Origin: a beta proteobacterium L13
GTDB taxonomy: Bacteria; Pseudomonadota; Gammaproteobacteria; Burkholderiales; Chromobacteriaceae
DNA length: 64,000 nt
Direction: 5' to 3'
NCBI GenBank assembly: GCA_000335715.1
Contig: AMYZ01000006.1
Span: forward strand, 1-64,000
Part shown: piece after piece, positions 27,185-36,739 of the stretch
Numbering within the stretch: the first letter of the stretch is position 1
How the letters are laid out: each line of letters begins with the position of its first letter
Notes under the pieces: model-generated
What the model was told of the DNA's origin: nothing
Databases searched by the model: none
Seen by the model: the letters and a program-made list of their open reading frames with translations, nothing else
Made by a program: the position numbers and the translations under genes

Positions 27185-27928
27185 ATGGATTTCCGTTGGG
27201 GCATGATTGCCGAATACGCACCTTTGTTTGTCGAGGGTGTGAAGATGACTGTAGGTATTACCCTCATTGCCGTGGTGCTGGGTACGCTGATTGGTCTGTT
27301 TATGGGGATGGCGCGTCTGGCCGAGGCCAAGCACGGTGCCGCCAAGTATGTGTTGAAGTTTGGCGTGCGCTGGCCGTCTGCCGCCTATGTGGCTTTCTTT
27401 CGCGGTACGCCGCTATTTGTACAGATTTTGCTGGTGCACTTTGCGCTGATGCCCATGCTGATCCACCCTGTGGATGGCATGCTGATCGATGGTGATCTGG
27501 CACGCGAGTTGCGTCAGAACTATGGGGCATTCCTGTCCGGCCTGGTGGCGCTTACGCTGAATGCCGGTGCCTACATTACCGAAATCTTCCGTGCCGGTAT
27601 TCAATCTATCGACCGGGGGCAGATGGAGGCAGCACGCTCGCTCGGCCTGAGCTACGGCCAGACCATGAAGTTCGTTATTGTGCCGCAGGCCTTTCGCCGC
27701 ATGCTGCCACCGCTGGGTAACGAGGCCATCATGCTGCTGAAAGACAGCTCGCTGGTGTCGGCTATCGGCCTGGCCGAACTGGCTTATGCCGCGCGAACCG
27801 TGGCGGGCGTGTATTCGCGCTACTGGGAGCCGTATCTCACAATTTCGTTCATCTACCTGGCGTTGACCATGCTGATGGCGTGGGGCATTTCCCGCCTGGA
27901 GAAAAAGCTGCACATTGGCACGCGTTAA
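27185..27928 (+). CDS. Amino-acid ABC transporter permease
   Basis: This 247-aa HisM/GlnP-type inner-membrane permease has about five membrane segments. The coupling EAA-loop GQMEAARSLGLSYGQTMKFVIVPQAFRRMLPPLGNE is at roughly 140-180, preceded by FRGTPLFVQILL. AGCAGAGC lies before ATG. No ATP-binding gene follows (a terminator and gyrA come next), so the ATPase must be encoded elsewhere. Confidence 0.93.
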   Translation: MDFRWGMIAEYAPLFVEGVKMTVGITLIAVVLGTLIGLFMGMARLAEAKHGAAKYVLKFGVRWPSAAYVAFFRGTPLFVQILLVHFALMPMLIHPVDGMLIDGDLARELRQNYGAFLSGLVALTLNAGAYITEIFRAGIQSIDRGQMEAARSLGLSYGQTMKFVIVPQAFRRMLPPLGNEAIMLLKDSSLVSAIGLAELAYAARTVAGVYSRYWEPYLTISFIYLALTMLMAWGISRLEKKLHIGTR

Positions 27929-27947
27929 TCCTTGCCTGCCTGGTGAG

Positions 27948-27978
27948 AGCCCCCTGTTGCCTAGGCCAGGGGGCTTTT
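27948..27978 (+). terminator. Terminator after the permease gene
   Basis: AGCCCCCTG (27948-27956) pairs with CAGGGGGCT (27967-27975), followed by TTTT, 20 nt after the stop codon. Confidence 0.85.
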
Positions 27979-28114
27979 GCATGGTGGGGCCGGCGCGATG
28001 TGAGGCAAAAAGCACTTGCGCTATTTTTGCAAGCCGGCAGCACACCGGCAGGGCTTGCCGGACATGGGTTTGTGGTAGAATGGGCGATATTTTTTGCCTC
28101 TGATACGGATTTCC

Positions 28115-30793
28115 ATGACCGACCAGCTTTTTGCCAAGGAAACGCTTCCCATCAGCCTCGAAGAGGAGATGCGTCGTTCTTATCTCGATTACGCCATGAG
28201 CGTCATCGTGGGCCGTGCCCTGCCGGACGTGCGCGACGGCCTGAAGCCGGTACACCGCCGCGTGCTGTTTGCCATGCACGAACTGTCGAACGACTGGAAC
28301 CGTGCCTACAAGAAGTCTGCCCGTATCGTGGGTGATGTGATCGGTAAATACCACCCGCACGGCGACAGCGCGGTGTACGACACCATCGTGCGCATGGCGC
28401 AGGATTTCAGCCTGCGCTACCCGCTGGTAGACGGCCAGGGTAACTTTGGTTCTGTGGATGGGGATAACGCCGCCGCGATGCGTTATACCGAAATCCGCAT
28501 GGCGCGCATTGCGCACGAGCTGCTGGCTGATATCGACAAGGAAACCGTTGACTTCGGGCCCAACTATGACGGCTCCGAGCACGAACCGCTGATCCTGCCT
28601 GCACGCATCCCGAACCTGCTGATTAACGGCAGCTCGGGTATTGCGGTGGGCATGGCGACCAATATTCCGCCGCACAACATCAGCGAAGTCATCGACGGCT
28701 GCCTGGCTTTGCTGGCCAACAGCGAGATGACCATCGACGAGCTGATCGACATCATCCCGGCGCCGGATTTCCCCACCGCCGGCATCATCTACGGTACCGC
28801 CGGCATCAAGGAAGCCTACCGTACCGGCCGTGGCCGCGCCATCATGCGCGCCCGTGTGCATTTTGAAGACATCGGCAAGGGCGACCGCCAGGCCATCATC
28901 GTGGACGAGATTCCGTACCAGGTGAACAAGGCTCGTCTGCTGGAGCGCATCAGCGAGCTGGTACGCGAGAAGCTGATCGAAGGCATTTCCGACCTGCGCG
29001 ACGAATCGGATAAATCCGGCATGCGCGTGGTGATCGAGCTCAAACGCGGTGAGATGCCCGAGGTCGTGCTGAATCATCTGTACAAGCTCACCCAGCTGCA
29101 GGACAGCTTCGGTATCAATATGGTGGCGCTGGTAGATGGCCAGCCGCGCCTGCTGAACCTGAAACAGATCATTGACGAATTCCTGCGCCACCGCCGCGAA
29201 GTGGTCACGCGCCGTACCATTTTCGAGCTGCGCAAAGCGCGCGAGCGCGGCCATATCCTGGAAGGCCTGGCCGTGGCGCTGTCCAATGTGGACGAGATCA
29301 TTGCGCTGATCAAAGCATCCGAAGCACCGCCGCAAGCCAAGGCAGCCCTGCTGGGCCGCGCGTGGCGCTCCGAGTTGGTGGAAGGCATGCTGGCTCGCGT
29401 AGACCAAAGCCAGGCGCGCCCGGAAGGCCTGGCGGCCAACCTGGGTCTGCACGAAGACGGCTACTACCTGTCCGAAGCTCAGGCACAGGCCATTCTGGAC
29501 CTGCGTCTGCAACGCCTGACCGGCCTGGAGCAGGACAAGATCGTGGGCGAGTACCGCGAGATCATGGAAACCATCCTCGACCTGATTGATATCCTGGCGC
29601 GCCCGGAACGCATCAACCAGATCATCCATGACGAGCTGACTGCGATCCGCCTGCAATACGGCGACAAACGCCGCTCCGAGATCGAGCCGTTCGGCGGTGA
29701 CATCAATATCGAAGACCTGATCACCCCGCAGGAAATGGTGGTTACCCTGTCGCATACCGGCTACCTGAAAGCGCAGCCGGTGGGCGACTACCAGGCGCAG
29801 CGCCGTGGCGGCCGTGGCAAGCAGGCTGCGGCTACCAAGGACGACGATTTCATCAACACCCTGTTCGTGGCCAACACCCACGACTACGTGCTGTGCTTCT
29901 CCAGCTTTGGCCGCTGCTACTGGATCAAGGTGTACAACATGCCGCAAGGCGGCCGTACCAGCCGTGGCAAGCCTATCGTCAACGTGCTGCCGCTGCAGGA
30001 CGGCGAGAAGATCAGCGCCATGCTGCCAGTGAAAGCCTTTACCGGTAACGAGCCGGAGCTGGACGACGACGCCGAGGTAAGCGACAAGGTGGAAGGCCCG
30101 TTCGTCTTCATGTGCACCGGCAACGGCACCGTGAAGAAAACCCCGCTGGAGGCGTTTAGCCGCCCGCGTACCGCCGGTATCATCGCGGTGAAACTGGACG
30201 AAGGCGACACTCTGGTGGGTGTGGCGCTGACCAGCGGTAGCGACCAGGTCATGCTGTTCAGCAACGCCGGCAAGGCCGTGCGCTTTGACGAGGCCAATGT
30301 ACGAGCCATGGGCCGTACTGCTGGTGGCGTGCGCGGCATGATGCTGGCCGACGGCCAGCAGGTCATCTCGCTGCTGGTCGCCAATAGCGACGAGCAACAG
30401 GTGCTCACCGCCAGCGATGGCGGCTACGGCAAGCGTACCCGCGTGGGTGAGTTCCGCCAGACCAGCCGCGGTACCCAGGGTGTCATCGCCATGGACCTCA
30501 CCGACAAGACCGGCCTGGGCCTGGTGTCGGCCAGCCTGGTGGAAGACAGCGACGACGTGATGCTGATTACCACCGGCGGCGTGCTGATTCGTACCAAGGT
30601 AGACCAGATCCGCGAAACCGGCCGCTCTGCCCAGGGCGTGCGTCTGATCAACCTGGATGACGGCGAAAAGCTGGTGTGCCTGGTAAAAGTAGCCGAGAGC
30701 GAAGACAGCAGCGAGGCTGACGTGGATGCCGAGCTGGCAGCAGACGACAGTGCAGCGCCAGCAGCCGAAGCAGGCGAGGGCGCGGCTGAATGA
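28115..30793 (+). CDS. gyrA: DNA gyrase subunit A
   Basis: The protein has 892 aa. The catalytic tyrosine is Y124 in [11 protein letters not shown]. The quinolone-determining region [11 protein letters not shown] keeps Ser85 and Asp89, the residues associated with drug sensitivity. The GyrA box QRRGGRGK is near residue 562, followed by the six-bladed C-terminal propeller and an acidic Ala/Glu tail. ATG 28115 gives [12 protein letters not shown]; the earlier ATG at 28094 has no ribosome-binding site. A possible -10 (TAGAAT, 28076-28081) lies upstream. Its stop overlaps the next gene (ATGA). Confidence 0.98.
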   Translation: MTDQLFAKETLPISLEEEMRRSYLDYAMSVIVGRALPDVRDGLKPVHRRVLFAMHELSNDWNRAYKKSARIVGDVIGKYHPHGDSAVYDTIVRMAQDFSLRYPLVDGQGNFGSVDGDNAAAMRYTEIRMARIAHELLADIDKETVDFGPNYDGSEHEPLILPARIPNLLINGSSGIAVGMATNIPPHNISEVIDGCLALLANSEMTIDELIDIIPAPDFPTAGIIYGTAGIKEAYRTGRGRAIMRARVHFEDIGKGDRQAIIVDEIPYQVNKARLLERISELVREKLIEGISDLRDESDKSGMRVVIELKRGEMPEVVLNHLYKLTQLQDSFGINMVALVDGQPRLLNLKQIIDEFLRHRREVVTRRTIFELRKARERGHILEGLAVALSNVDEIIALIKASEAPPQAKAALLGRAWRSELVEGMLARVDQSQARPEGLAANLGLHEDGYYLSEAQAQAILDLRLQRLTGLEQDKIVGEYREIMETILDLIDILARPERINQIIHDELTAIRLQYGDKRRSEIEPFGGDINIEDLITPQEMVVTLSHTGYLKAQPVGDYQAQRRGGRGKQAAATKDDDFINTLFVANTHDYVLCFSSFGRCYWIKVYNMPQGGRTSRGKPIVNVLPLQDGEKISAMLPVKAFTGNEPELDDDAEVSDKVEGPFVFMCTGNGTVKKTPLEAFSRPRTAGIIAVKLDEGDTLVGVALTSGSDQVMLFSNAGKAVRFDEANVRAMGRTAGGVRGMMLADGQQVISLLVANSDEQQVLTASDGGYGKRTRVGEFRQTSRGTQGVIAMDLTDKTGLGLVSASLVEDSDDVMLITTGGVLIRTKVDQIRETGRSAQGVRLINLDDGEKLVCLVKVAESEDSSEADVDAELAADDSAAPAAEAGEGAAE

Positions 30794-31263
30794 GTCATGC
30801 CGATGCGGCCAACCCCGAGGTGCTGAAGGCAATGGGCGAGCTGTTTGTCAGCTTGCCGCATTGCCGCACCCTGGGTTTTGAATACCTGGGTACCGTTGGC
30901 CGCAAGCCAACACTGAAAGTGGACTGGCGTGAAGACCTGGTGGGCAACCCGGCAAGCGGCGTGGTGCACGGCGGGGTGATTACCTCCATCGTTGACACCA
31001 CCAGCGCGGTATCGGTGGCGGCCAATATGCACGACTACGAAACCATCGCCACGCTGGACCTGCGCATCGATTACCTGAAAGCAGCCACGCCCGGCAAAGC
31101 CATCTACTGCACCGCGGAGTGCTACCGCATGGCCAGCCAGATCGCATTTACCCGTGCCGTGTGCTATCACGATTCACCAGATGACCCGATTGCCCATGGC
31201 GTGGCCACTTTCATGCGCGGCTCCAACCCCAAACCGATGCTGCAGGTGGAGGACAAGCCATGA
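30790..31263 (+). CDS. PaaI-type hotdog thioesterase 1
   Basis: This 157-aa hotdog-fold acyl-CoA thioesterase has the PaaI-family signature [21 protein letters not shown] near residues 57-78 and a [18 protein letters not shown] strand pair. ATG 30790 overlaps the gyrA stop. The substrate is probably a phenylacetyl- or medium-chain acyl-CoA by family, unproven here. Confidence 0.88.
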   Translation: MSHADAANPEVLKAMGELFVSLPHCRTLGFEYLGTVGRKPTLKVDWREDLVGNPASGVVHGGVITSIVDTTSAVSVAANMHDYETIATLDLRIDYLKAATPGKAIYCTAECYRMASQIAFTRAVCYHDSPDDPIAHGVATFMRGSNPKPMLQVEDKP

Positions 31264-31706
31264 GCGACTTCATGGAAACCTTCGACCGCCTGCGTGACGA
31301 AAAGCGTTTTGCCGAGGTGATTGCTGCCGTGCCTTACGCCCGCCTGATGGGCGTGGAGTGCGGCGAAGACGCCAATGGCGAGCTGCTGTTCTCGCTGCCG
31401 TTTTACGAGCGTAATGTCGGCAACACCACCTTGCCGGCGCTGCACGGTGGCCTGATCGGTGGCTTCCTGGAAAACGCCGCGCTACTGCACCTGATGTGGA
31501 ATCGCGAATCGCTGGAAGCGCCGAAAATCGTTGATTTCTCGCTGGATTACCTGCGCTCGGGCAAGGCCCAGACGCTGCACGCCCAGTGCGAGATCACCAA
31601 GCAGGGCAAGCGCGTGGCGCATGTGCTGATCGAGGCGTGGCAGGAAGATCGTAAGAAACCGGTAGCGGTGGCGCGGGCACACTTTCTGCTCAGCACCGGC
31701 AGCTAG
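31260..31706 (+). CDS. PaaI-type hotdog thioesterase 2
   Basis: This 148-aa second hotdog thioesterase is diverged from its neighbour. ALHGGLIGGFLENAALLHLMW is the active-site helix region and DFSLDYLRSGKAQTLHAQCEI the following strands. ATG 31260 overlaps the previous stop (ATGA). The two proteins may form a heteromeric hotdog assembly. A terminator follows within 7 nt. Confidence 0.86.
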   Translation: MSDFMETFDRLRDEKRFAEVIAAVPYARLMGVECGEDANGELLFSLPFYERNVGNTTLPALHGGLIGGFLENAALLHLMWNRESLEAPKIVDFSLDYLRSGKAQTLHAQCEITKQGKRVAHVLIEAWQEDRKKPVAVARAHFLLSTGS

Positions 31707-31712
31707 ACACTC

Positions 31713-31738
31713 AAGCCACGCTGCGCGCGTGGCTTTTT
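31713..31738 (+). terminator. Terminator of the gyrA-thioesterase unit
   Basis: AAGCCACG (31713-31720) pairs with CGTGGCTT (31728-31735), followed by TTT. Confidence 0.8.
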
Positions 31739-31770
31739 CATTATCAGAGACAAAGAGACAGAGGTCTGAC

Positions 31771-32856
31771 ATGGCAAAGGTGTACAACTTTTCTGCTGGC
31801 CCCGCCGTACTGCCGCACGAAGTGCTGGCCACGGCACAAGCCGAGTTGCTGGACTGGCACGGCTCCGGCATGTCGGTGATGGAAATGAGCCACCGCGGCA
31901 AAGAGTTCATGGAAATCATCCACGACGCCGAACAAGACCTGCGCGAGCTGCTGCAGATCCCCGCCGGCTACAAGGTGCTGTTCATGCAGGGCGGTGCGTC
32001 GCAGCAGTTTTCCATGGTGCCATTGAACCTGGCGCCGGCCGATGGCGTGATCGACGTGCTGGATACCGGCCACTGGTCGCGCCTGGCAGTAAAAGAAGCC
32101 AAGCGCTATACCAGCGTCAACGTGGTGGCCAGCAGTGCCGACCGCCACTACGCTACCGTGCCGGCGGTCGATACCTGGCAGTGCCGCGCCGACGCCGCGT
32201 ACTTCCATTACACCTCCAACGAAACCATCGGCGGCCTGCAATACAGCGCCATTCCCGATACCGGCAGCGTGCCGCTGGTGTGCGACATGTCGTCCGACTT
32301 TCTGTCGCGCGAGATCGATGTATCCAAGTTCGGCCTGATCTACGCCGGTGCGCAGAAAAACATCGGCCCGTCCGGCCTGACCGTGGTGATCGTACGCGAA
32401 GACCTGCTGGGCCGCGCCCAGCCGCAAACGCCTACCATGCTGAACTACCAGGTGCACGCCGACGCTGACTCCATGTACAACACCCCGGCCACTTACCCGA
32501 TCTATATCGCAGGCCTGGTGTTCAAATGGCTGAAAACACAGGGCGGCATCAAGGGCATGGCGGCGCGTAACGAAGAGAAAGCCGGCCTGCTGTACCACGC
32601 AATCGACAGCAGTAACGGTTTCTACTACAGCCATATCGACGCACCGTACCGCTCGAAGATGAACGTGGTATTCCGCCTGAAAGACGAGGCGCTGGAAGAC
32701 CTGTTCCTGTCCGAAGCCAAGAAAAATGGCCTGGTGCAGCTCAAAGGCCACCGCTCGGTAGGCGGCATGCGCGCGTCCATTTACAACGCCATGCCTATCG
32801 AAGGCGTGAAGGCGCTGGTGCACTTTATGCTGGACTTTGCCCGCCAGCACGGCTGA
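31771..32856 (+). CDS. serC: Phosphoserine aminotransferase
   Basis: This 361-aa class V PLP aminotransferase makes 3-phosphoserine and also serves pyridoxine synthesis. Motifs are YNFSAGPAVLP at the N-terminus, FMQGGASQQFSMVP, FHYTSNETIGG, CDMSSDFLSR and the PLP lysine in IYAGAQKNIGPSGLT (near residue 198). The C-terminus has GHRSVGGMRASIYNAMP. ATG 31771 follows GAGACAGAGGTCTGAC. Confidence 0.97.
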   Translation: MAKVYNFSAGPAVLPHEVLATAQAELLDWHGSGMSVMEMSHRGKEFMEIIHDAEQDLRELLQIPAGYKVLFMQGGASQQFSMVPLNLAPADGVIDVLDTGHWSRLAVKEAKRYTSVNVVASSADRHYATVPAVDTWQCRADAAYFHYTSNETIGGLQYSAIPDTGSVPLVCDMSSDFLSREIDVSKFGLIYAGAQKNIGPSGLTVVIVREDLLGRAQPQTPTMLNYQVHADADSMYNTPATYPIYIAGLVFKWLKTQGGIKGMAARNEEKAGLLYHAIDSSNGFYYSHIDAPYRSKMNVVFRLKDEALEDLFLSEAKKNGLVQLKGHRSVGGMRASIYNAMPIEGVKALVHFMLDFARQHG

Positions 32857-32897
32857 TCGGTGCAGGTTGGCCGCGACGGCGTGCGGCGGTAGTAACC

Positions 32898-32927
32898 AAA
32901 CCCCTTCCTGGCTGGAGGGGGTTTTTG
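32898..32927 (+). terminator. Terminator of serC
   Basis: AAACCCCTTCC pairs with GGAGGGGGTTT, followed by TTTGTTT. A near copy of the dispersed motif (32864-32875) lies between the stop codon and the hairpin. Confidence 0.8.
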
Positions 32928-33038
32928 TTTGCCATGGCCAGCGCTGTTCGCCTGGCAGACTAGACTGTTTACGCCAGGCAGCTGGCTTTGCTGCGGCATT
33001 TTGCCGCATGATGCAAGCTACCTTTGCGGAGAAAACCC

Positions 33039-34256
33039 ATGCGTACCTTGCCCCCACTTACCCTGTTGTTGCTGGCTGCGGGGGCGATCGTGTCCATCAG
33101 CATGGGCGTGCGCCATGGTTTCGGCTTTTTTCTGCCGCCGATGACGCAGGCGTTTGGCTGGACGCGCGAAACCTTCGCGCTGGCGCTGGGTCTGCAGAAC
33201 CTGGTGTGGGGGGCTACCCAGCCGTTTGCCGGTGCCTTTGCCGACCGCCACGGGCCGGGCAAAGTGCTGTTGGCCGGTGGTTTGCTGTACGTGCTGGGTC
33301 TGGTGCTGATGACGGTATCCAGCACCGGCTGGCTGCTGTCCGGCTCGGCCGGCCTGCTGCTGGGGCTGGCGCTATCGTGTACCACCTATAGCGTGGTGTT
33401 TTGCGTGATCGTGCGCGCCGTGCCGGACGCGCTGCGTTCCAGCGCCATGGGTATCACTGCTGCTGCCGGCTCCTTTGGCCAGTTCATGATGGTGCCCATC
33501 GAGCGTGGCTTGATCGATAGCCTGGGTTGGGTGCCGGCCTTGCTGATTCTGGCCGGCATGGCGGCAGCACTTTTACCGCTGGCCGCCCCCATGGCGCGTG
33601 CCTACCGCAATGCACCGCCGGTGCCGGCGGCCACCGGTAGCATCTGGCAGGGCATGGTGGCGTCGTTTGCCCAGGCCTGGCAGCAGCGCTCTTTCCGTTT
33701 ACTGATGGCCGGCTATTTCGTTTGTGGTTTCCAGGTGGTGTTTATCGGTGTGCACCTGCCCGCCTATCTGCGCGACCACGGCCTGGCTGGCGGCGTAGCC
33801 AGTATGGCGCTGGCGTTGATCGGCCTGTTCAATATCGGAGGCACCTATACTGCGGGCAAGCTGGGCGGGCGCTATCCCAAACCGTATTTGCTGGCAGGTA
33901 TCTACTTTGCCCGTAGCGTGGTGATTGTGGCCTTTCTGCTGGCCCCGCTTTCCAGTGTATCGGTGGGGCTGTTTGCCGCGGCCATCGGCTTTTTGTGGCT
34001 GTCTACCGTGCCGCTGACCAACGGCGTGATTGTCAGCCTGTTTGGCGTGCGCAATCTGGGCATGCTGTCGGGAGCGGTGTTTTTCTCGCACCAGGTGGGT
34101 AGCTTTCTGGGTGTGTGGCTGGGCGGGCTGATTTATGACCGTACCGGCAGCTACGACATTGTGTGGGGCATGGCTATTGCGCTGGGGCTGATGGCCGCTG
34201 CGGCCAACCTGCCGGTAAAAGAAGTGCCGGTAGCCACGGCAGGGGCGCAGGCATGA
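33039..34256 (+). CDS. MFS transporter (OFA/monocarboxylate-like)
   Basis: The protein has 405 aa and about 12 membrane helices. Loop 2-3 has FADRHGPGKVLLAGG, a variant of the MFS motif A, and the N-terminus GVRHGFGFFLPPMTQAFGWTRE resembles oxalate/formate-antiporter-family proteins. GCGGAGAAAACCC precedes ATG 33039. The substrate is unknown. Its stop overlaps the start of a 37-aa hydrophobic protein. It carries an exact minus-orientation 12-mer at 34199. Confidence 0.88.
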   Translation: MRTLPPLTLLLLAAGAIVSISMGVRHGFGFFLPPMTQAFGWTRETFALALGLQNLVWGATQPFAGAFADRHGPGKVLLAGGLLYVLGLVLMTVSSTGWLLSGSAGLLLGLALSCTTYSVVFCVIVRAVPDALRSSAMGITAAAGSFGQFMMVPIERGLIDSLGWVPALLILAGMAAALLPLAAPMARAYRNAPPVPAATGSIWQGMVASFAQAWQQRSFRLLMAGYFVCGFQVVFIGVHLPAYLRDHGLAGGVASMALALIGLFNIGGTYTAGKLGGRYPKPYLLAGIYFARSVVIVAFLLAPLSSVSVGLFAAAIGFLWLSTVPLTNGVIVSLFGVRNLGMLSGAVFFSHQVGSFLGVWLGGLIYDRTGSYDIVWGMAIALGLMAAAANLPVKEVPVATAGAQA

Positions 34257-34366
34257 AGCTGCTGTTGGCCGCAGGCCTGCTCGCGGTGCTGTCGCTGGGC
34301 TTGTGGGCTTATGGCCGGCCTGGTTTTATCGTGGGACTGGGCAATACCATCGCCAGTTGCTTCTGA
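34253..34366 (+). CDS. 37-aa hydrophobic partner of the MFS transporter
   Basis: The 37-aa product has one membrane helix (LLLAAGLLAVLSLGLWAYG) followed by a short RPGFIVGLGNTIASCF tail. ATG overlaps the MFS stop as ATGA. Small single-helix proteins of this size are known next to OFA-type MFS genes, so it is likely an accessory subunit, but the match is by position and size only. Confidence 0.6.
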   Translation: MKLLLAAGLLAVLSLGLWAYGRPGFIVGLGNTIASCF

Positions 34367-34431
34367 TGGCGCTGCGCCGCCGTGGCTTTACCCTTACACT
34401 AGGCAGGTATGCTTAATGAAAGGGGCGGGCC

Positions 34432-35022
34432 ATGCTGACACCATCGATACTGCAACGCTTGCAGCAACTATGGCAGGAGGGCGAGCACTTTGACGCCAGC
34501 CATAGCGAGCGGCGCGAAAAGCGCCTGAATATCACGCCGGATACCGGCAAATTCCTCTATCAGCTATCGCGCAGCCGCCGTGCGCGCACCGTAATGGAAA
34601 TCGGCACCAGTAACGGGTTTTCTACCGTGTGGCTAGGGTTGGCCGCAAAGGCCCACAAGGGCAGGGTGCTCACCGTGGATAGCTCGGCACACAAAACCGC
34701 GCTGGCGCGTGCCACGTTGGATGCTTTTGGTCTGCACGATGTGGTGAGCCTGCGTACTGGCGATGCGTTTTCCCTGCTGGCCGACGCTAACGACGAGTCG
34801 GTGGATTTGCTGTTTCTGGACGCCGATCGCGCAAGATATCAAGGTTATTGGCCGGAAATTACCCGTATTCTGGCGCCGGGCGGGCTGGTGGTGATGGATA
34901 ATGCTCTGTCGCATGCGGCTGAGTGCGCGGATTTTATTGCGGCAGTGCTTGCGACGCATGGCTATCTCGCGGAAACTTATCCTATCGGAAAAGGCCAATT
35001 TGTCATCCTGAAAGACCTCTGA
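34432..35022 (+). CDS. O-methyltransferase-like SAM enzyme
   Basis: This 196-aa class I SAM-dependent methyltransferase has SAM motif I VMEIGTSNGFSTVWLG near residue 54, an acidic residue ending strand 2 (VLTVDSS), DLLFLDADRARY and GGLVVMDNAL, which resembles the catechol-O-methyltransferase (Methyltransf_3) group. The substrate is unknown. The stop lies 3 nt before the pheA start, so the two are coupled. Confidence 0.85.
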   Translation: MLTPSILQRLQQLWQEGEHFDASHSERREKRLNITPDTGKFLYQLSRSRRARTVMEIGTSNGFSTVWLGLAAKAHKGRVLTVDSSAHKTALARATLDAFGLHDVVSLRTGDAFSLLADANDESVDLLFLDADRARYQGYWPEITRILAPGGLVVMDNALSHAAECADFIAAVLATHGYLAETYPIGKGQFVILKDL

Positions 35023-35025
35023 ATC

Positions 35026-36099
35026 GTGTCTGAAGACCTCCTCAAGCTCCATCGTGACGCTATCGACCAGATCGACGTCGACATCCTGCATCTTCTCAAC
35101 CAGCGCGCGCAGCACGCGCGTGACATCGGCGAAATCAAGGGCGGCGGCATTATCTATCGCCCCGAGCGCGAAGCGCAGGTGCTGCGCCGCATCAAGGCGC
35201 TGAATCCGGGCCCGCTGCCAGGCGAGTCGGTAGCGCGCCTGTTCCGTGAAATCATGTCGGAATGCCTGGCGCTGGAAAAGCCGTTGTCCATTGCCTACCT
35301 GGGGCCGGAGGGCAGCTTTACCCAGCTGGCCACGCTCAAGCATTTCGGCCACGCTGCCCGCACCGTGGCCTGTGCGTCCATCGACGAGGCTTTCCGCCTG
35401 GTAGAGTCGCGCCAGCTGGACTACGTGGTGGCACCGGTAGAAAACTCCACCGAAGGCGCAGTTGGCCGCACGCTGGACTTGATGGTGAGCACCCCGCTGA
35501 AGATTTGTGGCGAAGTAGTACTGCGCATCCACCACCACCTACTGCGCAAAACCCCGGCCATGGACGGTATCCGTCGCGTGTACGCCCACGCCCAGGCACT
35601 GGCGCAGTGCCATGAATGGCTGAACAAAAACCTGCCGGCCAACGTAGAGCGCATTTCGGTGGCCAGTAATGCCGAAGCCGCCAGGTTGGCCGCAGAAGAC
35701 GCCGACTGCGCCGCCATCGCCGGCCAGGCCGCTGCCGAGCGCTACAGCCTGGCCAAGCTGGCCGAGAACATCGAAGACGAGCCCAACAACACCACGCGTT
35801 TCCTGGTGCTGGGCCATCAGGAAGTGGGGCAGACCGCGCAGGACAAAACCTCCATTATTGTCTCGGCGCCAAACCGCCCAGGCGCGGTGCACTCGCTGCT
35901 GGAACCCTTGGCGGCCAACGGTGTGTCCATGACCAAGTTCGAGTCACGCCCGTCGCGTGCCGGGCTGTGGGACTACGTGTTCTTTATCGATATGGAAGGC
36001 CACCACAGCAGCGACAATATCGCGCAGGCATTGAAAGGCCTGGGCGAGCGCACATCTTTTGTCAAAGTGCTGGGCGCCTACCCGCAAGCCGTACTGTAA
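35026..36099 (+). CDS. pheA: Bifunctional chorismate mutase/prephenate dehydratase
   Basis: The P-protein has 357 aa: AroQ chorismate mutase at about 1-90, prephenate dehydratase at about 92-270 (YLGPEGSFTQ, VAPVENSTEGAVGRTLDL, the TTRF motif in EPNNTTRFLVLG), and an ACT regulatory domain at about 280-355 (RPGAVHSLLEPLAANGVSMTKFESRP) for phenylalanine feedback. The start codon is GTG 35026. An exact 12-mer at 35683 encodes RLAA. Confidence 0.96.
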   Translation: MSEDLLKLHRDAIDQIDVDILHLLNQRAQHARDIGEIKGGGIIYRPEREAQVLRRIKALNPGPLPGESVARLFREIMSECLALEKPLSIAYLGPEGSFTQLATLKHFGHAARTVACASIDEAFRLVESRQLDYVVAPVENSTEGAVGRTLDLMVSTPLKICGEVVLRIHHHLLRKTPAMDGIRRVYAHAQALAQCHEWLNKNLPANVERISVASNAEAARLAAEDADCAAIAGQAAAERYSLAKLAENIEDEPNNTTRFLVLGHQEVGQTAQDKTSIIVSAPNRPGAVHSLLEPLAANGVSMTKFESRPSRAGLWDYVFFIDMEGHHSSDNIAQALKGLGERTSFVKVLGAYPQAVL

Positions 36100-36139
36100 T
36101 GACTGGGCTGCCGGCAGGCGGCCCGATAGAAAGCATCTC

Positions 36140-36727
36140 ATGAGCATCCAGTCTGTTTGTCTGTTCTGCGGTTCCAATAGCGGTACCCGCGCTGCCTACA
36201 CCCACGCTGCGCAAGAGCTGGGCCGCACCCTGGCGGCCCGCGCCATTACCCTGGTTTATGGTGGCGGCAATATCGGCCTGATGGGCGAGGCTGCCGACGC
36301 GGCGCTGGCCGCCGGTGGCCGTGTGGTGGGCGTGATTCCCGGCTTTCTGAAAGAAAAGGAAGTTGCGCACCATGGTTTGTCCGAGCTGCATGTCACGCAA
36401 ACCATGCACGAGCGCAAGGCGCTGATGGAAGACCTGTCCGGCGGCTTCATTGCGCTGCCGGGTGGCTTTGGCACCTACGACGAGCTGTTCGAAATGCTGA
36501 CCTGGGCGCAGCTGTCGGTGCATAGCAAACCCATCGGTCTGCTGAACGTGGATGGTTTCTTTGACCCCCTGCTGGCCATGGTGAAACACGGCGTGAACGA
36601 GGGCTTTGTACGAGAAAGCCATCTGTCGCTATTTGTGGTGGCCGATACGCTGCCCGAGCTGCTGGATGCCATGAACCACTACCGTGGTGCGCCCGAGGGC
36701 AAGTGGCTGTCGCATGACAACATCTAG
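36140..36727 (+). CDS. LOG-family (TIGR00730) Rossmann protein
   Basis: This 195-aa lysine-decarboxylase-like Rossmann protein has the LOG signature PGGFGTYDELFE near residues 110-121 and the N-terminal CLFCGSNSG and VYGGGNIGLMGE loops. Plant and bacterial LOG enzymes release cytokinin or nucleobase from nucleoside 5'-monophosphates. It lies between two aromatic-pathway genes. ATG 36140 gives the family start MSIQSVCLFCGS. Confidence 0.88.
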   Translation: MSIQSVCLFCGSNSGTRAAYTHAAQELGRTLAARAITLVYGGGNIGLMGEAADAALAAGGRVVGVIPGFLKEKEVAHHGLSELHVTQTMHERKALMEDLSGGFIALPGGFGTYDELFEMLTWAQLSVHSKPIGLLNVDGFFDPLLAMVKHGVNEGFVRESHLSLFVVADTLPELLDAMNHYRGAPEGKWLSHDNI

Positions 36728-36739
36728 CCGGAGCGCGGC

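Noticed and set aside
28198-28600. Quinolone-resistance mutation in gyrA
   Set aside because: Ser85 and Asp89 are the sensitive-type residues, so nothing unusual is seen.
27413-30832. Open frame of 1139 codons on the minus strand opposite gyrA
   Set aside because: It is the antisense shadow of gyrA in a GC-rich genome; the His/Gln/Val-rich translation has no domain, and gyrA is certain.
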